A stretch of DNA of 13,259 nt from the NCBI GenBank assembly GCA_014879345.1, contig JACSSI010000050.1:1-13259 (forward strand), read 5' to 3'. Shown piece after piece: positions 7,506 through 13,178 of the stretch. The number at the start of each line of letters is the position of its first letter. The stretch's first letter is position 1. The notes beneath the pieces were generated by a model. The model did not search any database. It saw nothing but the letters and a program-made list of their open reading frames with translations, and had not been told where the DNA came from. This DNA comes from Anaerolineae bacterium. Lineage in GTDB: Bacteria; Chloroflexota; Anaerolineae; Promineifilales; Promineifilaceae. A program made the translations under genes and the position numbers.

Positions 7506-7511
7506 TATAAT
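7506..7511 (+). promoter_or_regulatory. Candidate -10 element upstream of SGNH paralogue B
   Basis: A perfect TATAAT lies 33 bases before ATG 7545. No convincing -35 is found 16-18 bases upstream and no extended TG is present, so promoter activity is uncertain. If real, B is transcribed separately from A. Confidence 0.4.
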
Positions 7512-7528
7512 CACCCTTCAACTTTTTT

Positions 7529-7534
7529 AGGAAG
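7529..7534 (+). promoter_or_regulatory. Ribosome binding site fixing the paralogue B start at 7545
   Basis: AGGAAG lies 10 bases before ATG 7545. An in-frame ATG at 7491 would add 18 residues ahead of an already complete lipoprotein signal peptide and lies upstream of the candidate -10, so it is unlikely to be the start. Confidence 0.65.
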
Positions 7535-7544
7535 AAACTTGCAC

Positions 7545-8603
7545 ATGCAAAAAATACGCATTTCACTTTCATTGATGATTATTTTGCTTGCCACCAGCCT
7601 GACAGCGTGCGGCGGCGCTCAAGCAGAACCGGCGGCTACGCTGGCTCCAGCGGCCACCATTCCGGCCGTTCTGGAAGCGGAAGCCCTGCCCACAGAAACG
7701 GCCGTTCCCCTGCCCACAGAAACCCTGCCAGCAACGGCCGTTCTCCCCACCACAACCCCCACCACCAGCCAGCCCGAACTGCCGCCAACCAATACGCCCT
7801 TGCCAGAAGCCACACAAGCGGCAACGGCCGTTCCGCCCAGCATCAATGGCATCCCCATAGAGCAAATCGTCGTGCTGCCGCCAGCAGTCCGCCAAAACGT
7901 GCAAACCATCTTAGCCAACGGGCAGACCCAAGGCCGCAGCGCCACCACCTTTTCCAAACTAGGCGACTCGACTTCCATGAACCCCAACTTCCTGGGACGC
8001 TTCGACGATCCCGCCAACGTCAACCTGGGCGAATACGCCTACTTGCAGCCGACAATTGACCGTTTCAAAGGTCACTTCTCCCGCTACGGTGTCGCCGCCA
8101 AAAACGGATTGCACTCCTGGTCAGTATTTGATCCGCTCTGGGCAGACAAAGATTGGTGCAACGCCAATGAAGACGTGCTCAACTGTGAATTCCGTCTCAA
8201 CAATCCCAGCATCATCTTCGTGCGCCTCGGCTCCAACGACGCTGGTGCGCCATCAGGCTATCGCTACAACATGAAACAAGTCGTCGAAACCAGCATCGCC
8301 AATGGCGTCGTGCCCATCCTCGTCACCAAAGCCGACCGTTTTGAAGGGGAAGGCAACATCAACAACGACATCCTGCGTGAACTAGCCGCTGAATTTAACG
8401 TGCCTTTGCTCGAGTTTGACCTTGTGGCTGAAACCTTGCCCAATCGCGGACTCATACCCAACGATGTCCACATGGCAGAACTGGTCGCCCCCCACGATTT
8501 CACCCTGCCAGAAACGATGCAAAGCGGCCACGCCGTCCACGACCTTATCGCGCTGATAATGTTAGACGAATTACGCCAGGAAATGGAAAAAGCAGGTTAC
8601 TAA
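7545..8603 (+). CDS. SGNH-hydrolase-like lipoprotein (paralogue B), altered catalytic Asp position
   Basis: The 352-residue product has a lipoprotein signal with L-T-A-C and Cys22, a Pro/Thr/Ala linker (23-100) holding three AACGGCCGTT copies, and an SGNH-like domain from N101. G-D-S has Ser142 and G-S-N-D is at 229-232. Where paralogues A, C and D have D-x-x-H, this protein has N306-D307-V308-H309, so the Asp is one residue closer to the His. The C-X8-C pair, T-K-A-D-R-F-E-G and the L-P-N-R-G-L segment are conserved. It should be anchored on the outer face of a membrane and is likely an acyl-transfer or esterase component linked to the MBOAT. The Asp shift could mean changed chemistry or a binding-only role. 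It lacks the LysM of paralogue A. Confidence 0.88.
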   Translation: MQKIRISLSLMIILLATSLTACGGAQAEPAATLAPAATIPAVLEAEALPTETAVPLPTETLPATAVLPTTTPTTSQPELPPTNTPLPEATQAATAVPPSINGIPIEQIVVLPPAVRQNVQTILANGQTQGRSATTFSKLGDSTSMNPNFLGRFDDPANVNLGEYAYLQPTIDRFKGHFSRYGVAAKNGLHSWSVFDPLWADKDWCNANEDVLNCEFRLNNPSIIFVRLGSNDAGAPSGYRYNMKQVVETSIANGVVPILVTKADRFEGEGNINNDILRELAAEFNVPLLEFDLVAETLPNRGLIPNDVHMAELVAPHDFTLPETMQSGHAVHDLIALIMLDELRQEMEKAGY

Positions 8604-8645
8604 CCCACTCATAGAACCCAAGCTGTACGGTTCATGATTAGTTCT

Positions 8646-8687
8646 GTGGCGTGTGGCGAGGAAAACCTGCCACTCGCTACCCGCTAT
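8646..8687. repeat. Heptamer-periodic imperfect inverted repeat
   Basis: Units GTGGCGT, GTGGCGA, then after a short centre CTGCCAC, TCGCTAC, CCGCTAT. The second half is roughly complementary to the first, so it can fold into an imperfect hairpin. It shares CTGCCACTCGC with the element at 13120-13169. It fills most of the spacer between paralogue B and the small lipoprotein gene. Confidence 0.65.
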
Positions 8688-8703
8688 TAAAAAAAGGAAT
8701 CAT

Positions 8704-9075
8704 ATGAAAAAAATATTTTTACTCTGTTTATTACTCACACTGCTTCTTGCCGCTTGCGGCAGCAGTTCAGCCAGCGACCCCGCGCAAACGGTTGAAGCCT
8801 ATCTTCAAGCCAAAGCAGATGGCGATGCCACCACCATTCAGCAGCTTCTCTGCTCAGAAATGGAAGGAGTTTTGGAACGGGAATCCCGCGCCTTTGAGAG
8901 CGTCTCTGGCGTTCATATTGAAGGTATGGCCTGCACAGATGAGGGCAGTGGCAAAGTAAGCTGCACCGGCAAGATAGTCGCCACCTACGGCACAGAAGAC
9001 ACCGAGTTTCCGCTTACCGCCTACCGCGTTGTTCAAGAGGATGGCGAGTGGAAATGGTGTGGTGAAAGCAATTAG
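8704..9075 (+). CDS. Small Cys-rich lipoprotein, possible NTF2-like/DUF4878-like fold
   Basis: The ATG at 8704 has AAGGA at 8694-8698. An in-frame start at 8653 lies inside the heptamer repeat and is rejected. The 123-residue product has lipobox L-A-A-C with Cys18 and a short Ser-rich linker. A compact domain of about 100 residues opens D-P-A-Q-T-V-E-A-Y-L-Q-A-K-A-D-G-D and ends E-D-G-E-W-K-W-C-G-E. The opening helix followed by a closing W-K-W strand resembles the lumazine-binding/NTF2-like (DUF4878) pattern; this is a weak, pattern-level call. Four Cys in the mature domain suggest two disulfides and an extracytoplasmic site. It lies between SGNH paralogues B and C, next to the DltX-like microprotein, but no function can be assigned. 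Confidence 0.75.
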   Translation: MKKIFLLCLLLTLLLAACGSSSASDPAQTVEAYLQAKADGDATTIQQLLCSEMEGVLERESRAFESVSGVHIEGMACTDEGSGKVSCTGKIVATYGTEDTEFPLTAYRVVQEDGEWKWCGESN

Positions 9076-9079
9076 GAAA

Positions 9080-9125
9080 GATGAGGGATGAAGGATGAAT
9101 TCATCGTTCAGCATTCATCATTTTT
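9080..9125 (+). repeat. Heptamer array folding into a terminator-like hairpin
   Basis: Units GATGAGG, GATGAAG, GATGAAT are followed by a roughly complementary arm (9101-9119). The arms 9080-9098 and 9101-9119 match at 15 of 19 positions, and five T residues (9121-9125) follow. It could act as a weak terminator after the small lipoprotein gene. It ends exactly at the ATG of the microprotein. Confidence 0.55.
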
Positions 9126-9245
9126 ATGTTACGAAAAATTTTTAGTCGAGAGAATCTGCTGGCGCTGGGATTGTGTATCATTATCCTGCTGCTGATTATT
9201 GTCACCAGCGATAGTGCGCCGCAGTGGATCTATCAAGGGTTTTAA
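9126..9245 (+). CDS. DltX-like single-span membrane microprotein (39 aa)
   Basis: The ORF encodes 39 residues: a basic start (M-L-R-K-I-F-S-R-E-N), one hydrophobic span (about 11-26), a short outward segment and the C-terminus P-Q-W-I-Y-Q-G-F. DltX, the small protein of Gram-positive dlt operons, has the same plan and ends F-I-Y-N-E-F; its terminal tyrosine motif is reported to relay D-alanine between the MBOAT DltB and the polymer, with the SGNH-like DltD. Here the aromatic-I-Y-x-x-F ending, single span and MBOAT/SGNH context agree. The stop overlaps the next start (TAATG, 9243-9247), so translation is coupled to SGNH paralogue C. No clear Shine-Dalgarno precedes the ATG, which directly follows a T run; a stop at 9096 limits the frame. 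The homology is motif-level inference; the coding call rests on coupling and composition. Confidence 0.72.
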   Translation: MLRKIFSRENLLALGLCIIILLLIIVTSDSAPQWIYQGF

Positions 9246-10309
9246 TGAAAAAATCAACACATTCGGGTGGCAGTCACTTCAAACGTGCCTGTCACCTTTT
9301 CACGTTTTTACTTTTTGGTCTCGTTTTTATGTTAGCCGCTTGTGGATCAGCAGCAGTAGCAAATTCACCAACGGCCGTTCCCGCCACCAATCCGCCCGCC
9401 ACAGAAGCAATCGCTCAAGCAACGGCCGTTCCCACCGATACAGTCGAACCAACCAAAATGCCCACAGAAACGGCCGTTCCTCCCACCGCCGAGCCAACCG
9501 CCACCCCACCGCCTTCCGCAACACCCATCCCCTCACCCACAGCCATCCCTGAAACCCAAATCGTCAACGGCATCCCGCTCAGTGAATTCCTGATCATGCC
9601 AGAAAACGTGCAAGAAAACGTGCGGGATATTTATGCGCGGGGCAAAACACAACTGCGGAACCCGCGTGCCTTCTCCAAAATCGGCGACAGCGTGGTACTC
9701 ACCCCCCATTTCCTGGCCCGCTTCGACAGCGACAACTACAACCTGGGCATCTACGATTACCTTCAGCCTACCATCGACCAGTTCGCCGGCAGCTTCTCCC
9801 GTTACGGCCAGGCTGCCCACGTCGGCCTCTCCTTCCGCACCATGTATGAACTGGGTTGGCCCGACGAGAAATTCTGCGAACCTGAAGAAGATATCGTCGC
9901 CTGCGAAATTCGCACCAACAATCCCAGCATCTTCATCATCCGCCTGGGCACCAACGACCAGGTGCCAGCCGCCATGGAAGCCAATCTGCGCAAACTGCTA
10001 GAAGACCTCATGGCTCAAGGCATCGTGCCCATCCTCAGCACCAAAAACGACCGCTTCGACGACGAGAAAAATGTCAACAACCAGATCATCCGTGACCTGT
10101 CCGTAGAATACGCAGTGCCTTTGTGGGATTTCGACCTCCTGGCAGACACAATGCCCTTGCGCGGCCTCAGCGGTGATGGTATTCACCTGACCATGCACGA
10201 TACCAACGACTACACCAACCCCGAAGTGCTGGAACGGGGCTATCCCGTTAACGACTTAACGGCACTCATGATCCTGGACACCATCCTCAAAACAGTAGAC
10301 CAACAATAA
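9245..10309 (+). CDS. SGNH-hydrolase-like lipoprotein (paralogue C)
   Basis: The start at ATG 9245 overlaps the microprotein stop; AAGGG (9235-9239) inside the microprotein gene can serve as Shine-Dalgarno. An in-frame non-ATG start at 9224 is less likely. The 354-residue product has a long n-region (about 17 residues), a hydrophobic core and L-A-A-C with Cys33. The Pro/Thr linker to residue 107 carries three AACGGCCGTT copies, and the SGNH-like domain begins at N108. Ser149 in G-D-S, G-T-N-D at 235-238 and Asp311/His314 in D-x-x-H are all intact. The C-X8-C pair is present. It is the paralogue most tightly linked to the DltX-like microprotein and so the best candidate for its direct partner, as DltD is to DltX. 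Substrate is unknown; an esterase acting alone is the alternative. Confidence 0.9.
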   Translation: MKKSTHSGGSHFKRACHLFTFLLFGLVFMLAACGSAAVANSPTAVPATNPPATEAIAQATAVPTDTVEPTKMPTETAVPPTAEPTATPPPSATPIPSPTAIPETQIVNGIPLSEFLIMPENVQENVRDIYARGKTQLRNPRAFSKIGDSVVLTPHFLARFDSDNYNLGIYDYLQPTIDQFAGSFSRYGQAAHVGLSFRTMYELGWPDEKFCEPEEDIVACEIRTNNPSIFIIRLGTNDQVPAAMEANLRKLLEDLMAQGIVPILSTKNDRFDDEKNVNNQIIRDLSVEYAVPLWDFDLLADTMPLRGLSGDGIHLTMHDTNDYTNPEVLERGYPVNDLTALMILDTILKTVDQQ

Positions 10310-10314
10310 GAAAC

Positions 10315-11451
10315 ATGAACCACACCAGACTTCATTTGACTTCATTTAGAGACATAATGTCTAGTACGTATTGCGTAAAAAAATATGCACTACGCCCTAC
10401 GCATTACGCACTAGGCTTAACGGCCGTTCTCTTCATCTTCCTGGCTATCAGCACCACCGCCTGCTCCTCAGCAACCCAAGAAGTCGCGGCAGCCATCAGT
10501 CCGACCCAGATACCGCTGCCCACCCAGGCCGAAGTCGCCACCGTGCCGCCCACAGAAACCGCCATCCCGTCCCCCACCGCCACGGAAAAGCCCTCATCCA
10601 CACCCACCCACACACCAACTGTCACGCCCACAGACACGCCAACCGCCACCCCGTCCCCCACCGCCATCCCGCCGGGAGAACTTGTCAACGGCCTGCACGT
10701 TGACGAATTCGTCATCCTGCCACCAGATGTGCAAGCCCACATCCTGGAAATCTACGCTCTGGGGCAGGAAAAAGAGCGCCGCCCCAACGCCTTCTCCAAA
10801 CTGGGTGACAGCAGCGCGGCCTCCCCCGATTTCCTGGTACGTTTTGACCAGCGCACCTTTGACCTGGCCCAATACGCCTATCTCCAGGAGACCATCGACT
10901 ACTACGACAAATCCTTCCAACGATTCGGCGCCACCCTCAAAAATGGACTGCACGCAACGGCCGTTTTCGCCCCAGACCTCATCAATTTAGAAATCTGCGA
11001 TCTTGAATTCGACACCGATATGCTAGACTGCGAATTCCGCCTGCACAATCCCAGCATCCTGCTCATCGCTTTGGGCACCAACGACCAGAGCGACCAGTTC
11101 GAGCCGCGCATGGAAAAAATCGTTAATTACACCATGGAACGCGGCATCATCCCCGTCCTCATCACCAAAGCCGACCGATTTGAAGGCGAAGACAACCGCA
11201 ACAACATCAGCATCCGCCGCCTCGCCGAAAAATACCAACTGCCCCTCGTTGACTTCGACATTCTTGCCAATACCTTACCCAATCGTGGCATGCAGGAACA
11301 AGATAACGTCCATCTCACCTGGTACGGCCCCTTTGAATACACCTCTCCCGAACCGTTTGAGCGCGGCTACCCCATGCTCAACCTCGCCACCATCATGATG
11401 CTCGACAAAATCCACAATACCATCCAGGCAGAATTTCCTGAGGAAGAATAA
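10315..11451 (+). CDS. SGNH-hydrolase-like lipoprotein (paralogue D), uncertain start
   Basis: The gene starts 5 bases after paralogue C ends. ATG 10315 gives 378 residues and lipobox Cys50; ATG 10357 gives 364 residues and Cys36. Neither has a good Shine-Dalgarno; 10357 has AGAGA 4 bases upstream. The region between holds repeats, so the n-region of the signal peptide is encoded by repeat DNA. The hydrophobic core ends S-T-T-A-C. The linker is Pro/Thr-rich and, unlike in A-C, has no AACGGCCGTT; single copies lie in the signal region (10419) and in the domain (10956). The SGNH-like domain starts at N125 (long form) with Ser166 in G-D-S, G-T-N-D at 254-257 and Asp330/His333 in D-x-x-H. Its Cys pair is C-X10-C. 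Likely role: extracellular acyl transfer or esterase with the MBOAT downstream. Confidence 0.87.
   Translation: MNHTRLHLTSFRDIMSSTYCVKKYALRPTHYALGLTAVLFIFLAISTTACSSATQEVAAAISPTQIPLPTQAEVATVPPTETAIPSPTATEKPSSTPTHTPTVTPTDTPTATPSPTAIPPGELVNGLHVDEFVILPPDVQAHILEIYALGQEKERRPNAFSKLGDSSAASPDFLVRFDQRTFDLAQYAYLQETIDYYDKSFQRFGATLKNGLHATAVFAPDLINLEICDLEFDTDMLDCEFRLHNPSILLIALGTNDQSDQFEPRMEKIVNYTMERGIIPVLITKADRFEGEDNRNNISIRRLAEKYQLPLVDFDILANTLPNRGMQEQDNVHLTWYGPFEYTSPEPFERGYPMLNLATIMMLDKIHNTIQAEFPEEE
10328..10413. repeat. Tandem and inverted heptamer repeats at the 5' end of paralogue D
   Basis: A 10-bp tandem duplication (GACTTCATTT twice, 10328-10347) is followed by arms 10362-10377 and 10398-10413, which are inverted copies matching at 14 of 16 positions. 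The right side reads as heptamers CACTACG, CCCTACG, CATTACG, CACTAGG. Similar arrays elsewhere in the window are intergenic; here the repeat is translated as the signal peptide n-region or forms the 5' leader. Confidence 0.65.
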
Positions 11452-11653
11452 TGAATTTTGACTATGTTAGTAATTATTCGCCACCATTTACCCCCACCCT
11501 AACCCTAACCCAAAGGGAGAGGGGATCGGTCTGGCTTCCTTTCCCAATGGGAGAGGACTGGGGAGAGGGTAGTGAAAACTTCGTGCCACTTACTGAATGT
11601 AAACACGCTTCATTCACAATTCACAATTCACAATTCACAATTCATTATTAGCT
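11452..11653. repeat. Repeat-rich spacer before the MBOAT gene
   Basis: This 202-base spacer holds a CCCTAA-type stretch (about 11490-11510) followed by purine-rich GGGAGAGG segments (11514-11524, 11550-11570) that could pair with it. It ends with four ATTCACA heptamers plus a partial copy (11612-11644). A 66-codon ORF starting at 11451 is composed of these repeats and is not accepted as a gene. No promoter was recognised. Confidence 0.7.
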
Positions 11654-13117
11654 ATGGGTCTCAATCTTTCCAGCCTCCTCGTTTTCGCCATCGCTGCCGT
11701 GCTCTATGCCGGACTGCTCTCTGGGCGATGGCGGGGCTGGGCGCTGCTGATTGGCAGTGCGCTCGGCATCTACTGGTTGCAGCCCAATTTAGCACCCCGT
11801 TTTGCCAGCTATGCCCTGCAAACGGGAACCATCGCCCTCACCGTGCTGCTGTGGGCGCTCAGTCGCAAACGAGACGACGAGACCCAGCAAGCCACCTGGC
11901 ACGAAGATCGCCAGACGCTGGTCGTGCTGCTGCTGGTCATCTTTGGCGTGGCGCTGCTGCGCTTTTTGCCGACTGACTATCGCCCCATCGCCTACCGTCC
12001 GCCCGCCCCGCTCACCGTCGCGCTGGCGGTTGGCCTTGTCAGCCTTATCTTCCTGGGCATCGCCAAACTGTCAGAAAGAGCCGAACAGCGTAAAGTGCTG
12101 ACGGGTGGCATTCTGTTTATTGTGGTCTTGTTTGTCATTTTGAAGACGCCGCTGCTGGTAACGGCCGTTTCCCACCTCTGGCGCTCCTTCACCAACCAGG
12201 ACACAGCCCTGGCGGCTCCCTCTGATTTGGCCTGGCTTGGCTTCTCCTACGTCGCCTTCCGTCTCATCCACACCCTGCGTGACCGGCAAACCGGCATTCT
12301 GCCCGTCCTGACTCTGCGCGAATACGTCACCTACGTCATCTTTGCCCCCGCCTACATCGCCGGCCCCATCGACCGCGCCGAACGCTTCGTCAAAGATTTC
12401 CGCGCCCTGCCAGAGATGGTCGGGCTGGATGCGGCGCGTTTCGGTGAAGGCGGCTATCGTATCGCCATCGGCCTCTTCAAAAAATTCGTCATCGCCGATT
12501 TGCTGGCGCAAGGTATGTCGCTCACCATCGCCAATGCCAGTCAAGCCACCTCCCCGCTAGCCTTGTGGCTGCTGCTTTACGGCTACGCCCTGCGCCTCTA
12601 CTTCGATTTTGCAGGCTACACCGACATGGCGATTGGCCTCGGTATGCTCTTCGGCATTCGCCTGCCGGAAAATTTCAACCGACCCTATCTCAAGACCAAT
12701 ATCACCGCTTTCTGGCAAAACTGGCACGCCACGTTAAGCAGTTGGGCGCGGTTTTACGTGTTCACGCCGCTCTCCCGTTCCCTGCTGCGGCGCAAACCGC
12801 GCCCCTCGCCCACGCTCATCGTCTTCGTCTCGCAAACGGCCACGATGCTGACGATTGGTCTGTGGCACGGCGTTAGCTGGAACTATCTCATCTGGGGCTT
12901 GTGGCACGGCGGCGCTCTCTTCGCCCACAAGCAATGGAGCGACCGCACCCGCAAATGGTATCGCGGCCTCGACGACAAACCCTGGCAAAAACGCGCCTGG
13001 ACGTTGTTTAGCTGGTTCCTCACCTTCAATTTTGTCTGTCTGGGTTGGGTCTGGTTTTTGCTGCCGGTGGAAACGGCCGTTACCGTTTTTGGCAGGTTGT
13101 TTGGATTTGGGTGGTAA
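11654..13117 (+). CDS. MBOAT-family membrane O-acyltransferase (AlgI/DltB-like)
   Basis: The 487-residue product is a multi-pass membrane protein with the MBOAT signatures in order: G-P-I-D-R-A-E-R-F at 237-245, F-D-F-A-G-Y-T-D-M-A-I-G at 317-328, N-F-N-R-P-Y from 340, F-W-Q-N-W-H-A-T-L-S-S-W with His358, and G-L-W-H-G-x-x-W-N-Y-x-x-W-G-L-W-H-G with His405 and His418. Family members pass an acyl group from a cytosolic donor across the membrane for transfer to polysaccharide, teichoic acid or peptidoglycan, usually with an SGNH partner (AlgJ/AlgX, PatB, DltD). The SGNH genes and the DltX-like microprotein upstream fit this. The N-terminal 230 residues carry extra hydrophobic spans (about 5-40, 50-70, 95-115, 125-145, 150-175). 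No Shine-Dalgarno precedes ATG 11654, which follows an ATTCACA array, so the start is moderately certain. The acyl group and acceptor are unknown. Confidence 0.93.
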   Translation: MGLNLSSLLVFAIAAVLYAGLLSGRWRGWALLIGSALGIYWLQPNLAPRFASYALQTGTIALTVLLWALSRKRDDETQQATWHEDRQTLVVLLLVIFGVALLRFLPTDYRPIAYRPPAPLTVALAVGLVSLIFLGIAKLSERAEQRKVLTGGILFIVVLFVILKTPLLVTAVSHLWRSFTNQDTALAAPSDLAWLGFSYVAFRLIHTLRDRQTGILPVLTLREYVTYVIFAPAYIAGPIDRAERFVKDFRALPEMVGLDAARFGEGGYRIAIGLFKKFVIADLLAQGMSLTIANASQATSPLALWLLLYGYALRLYFDFAGYTDMAIGLGMLFGIRLPENFNRPYLKTNITAFWQNWHATLSSWARFYVFTPLSRSLLRRKPRPSPTLIVFVSQTATMLTIGLWHGVSWNYLIWGLWHGGALFAHKQWSDRTRKWYRGLDDKPWQKRAWTLFSWFLTFNFVCLGWVWFLLPVETAVTVFGRLFGFGW

Positions 13118-13119
13118 AA

Positions 13120-13169
13120 GTGGCAAGTAGCGGGTAGCGGGTAATCACCTGCCACCTGCCACTCGCCAC
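13120..13169. terminator. Heptamer-built inverted repeat between convergent genes, possible bidirectional terminator
   Basis: The 23-base arms 13120-13142 and 13147-13169 are complementary at about 17 of 23 positions around the loop AATC. The whole element reads as 7-bp units (GTGGCAA, GTAGCGG, GTAGCGG, then CCTGCCA, CCTGCCA, CTCGCCA). A short A run follows (13170-13174). It sits between the MBOAT gene and a converging gene, where a shared terminator would be expected. The T tract is poor, so termination is inferred. Confidence 0.55.
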
Positions 13170-13178
13170 AAAAATCAG

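Larger units (their letters stand above)
725..13081. repeat. Dispersed palindrome AACGGCCGTT (20 exact copies)
   Basis: Exact copies start at 725, 1252, 1585, 2566, 4753, 4929, 5655, 5697, 6315, 6351, 7697, 7733, 7823, 9370, 9421, 9469, 10419, 10956, 12160 and 13072. Two (2566, 4929) are intergenic. All 18 inside genes, on either coding strand, are read A-ACG-GCC-GTT, giving Thr-Ala-Val. Near copies are GACGGCCGTT at 4631 (read Asp-Gly-Arg) and CGGCCGTT within 3886-3893 and 7663-7670. At about 55% GC an independent-base estimate is 0.01-0.02 copies for this length. It resembles the HIP1 palindrome of cyanobacteria in behaviour, not in sequence. Confidence 0.95.

Noticed and set aside
9199..9552. 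Second-frame ORF rich in N-G-R-S repeats over the paralogue C linker
   Set aside because: The repeats are AACGGCCGTT read out of frame; the overlapping frame has a signal peptide and lipobox.
11612..11644. Possible CRISPR-like array
   Set aside because: The units are contiguous 7-mers with no spacers and no cas genes nearby; it is a simple tandem repeat.
11451..11651. 66-codon plus-strand ORF overlapping the paralogue D stop
   Set aside because: Its sequence is built from CCCTAA-type, GGGAGAGG and ATTCACA repeats, with no domain or membrane span. The ATG overlap with the stop is probably chance.
12071..12544. 157-codon minus-strand ORF inside the MBOAT gene
   Set aside because: It overlaps clear MBOAT motifs on the plus strand and has no recognisable feature of its own.
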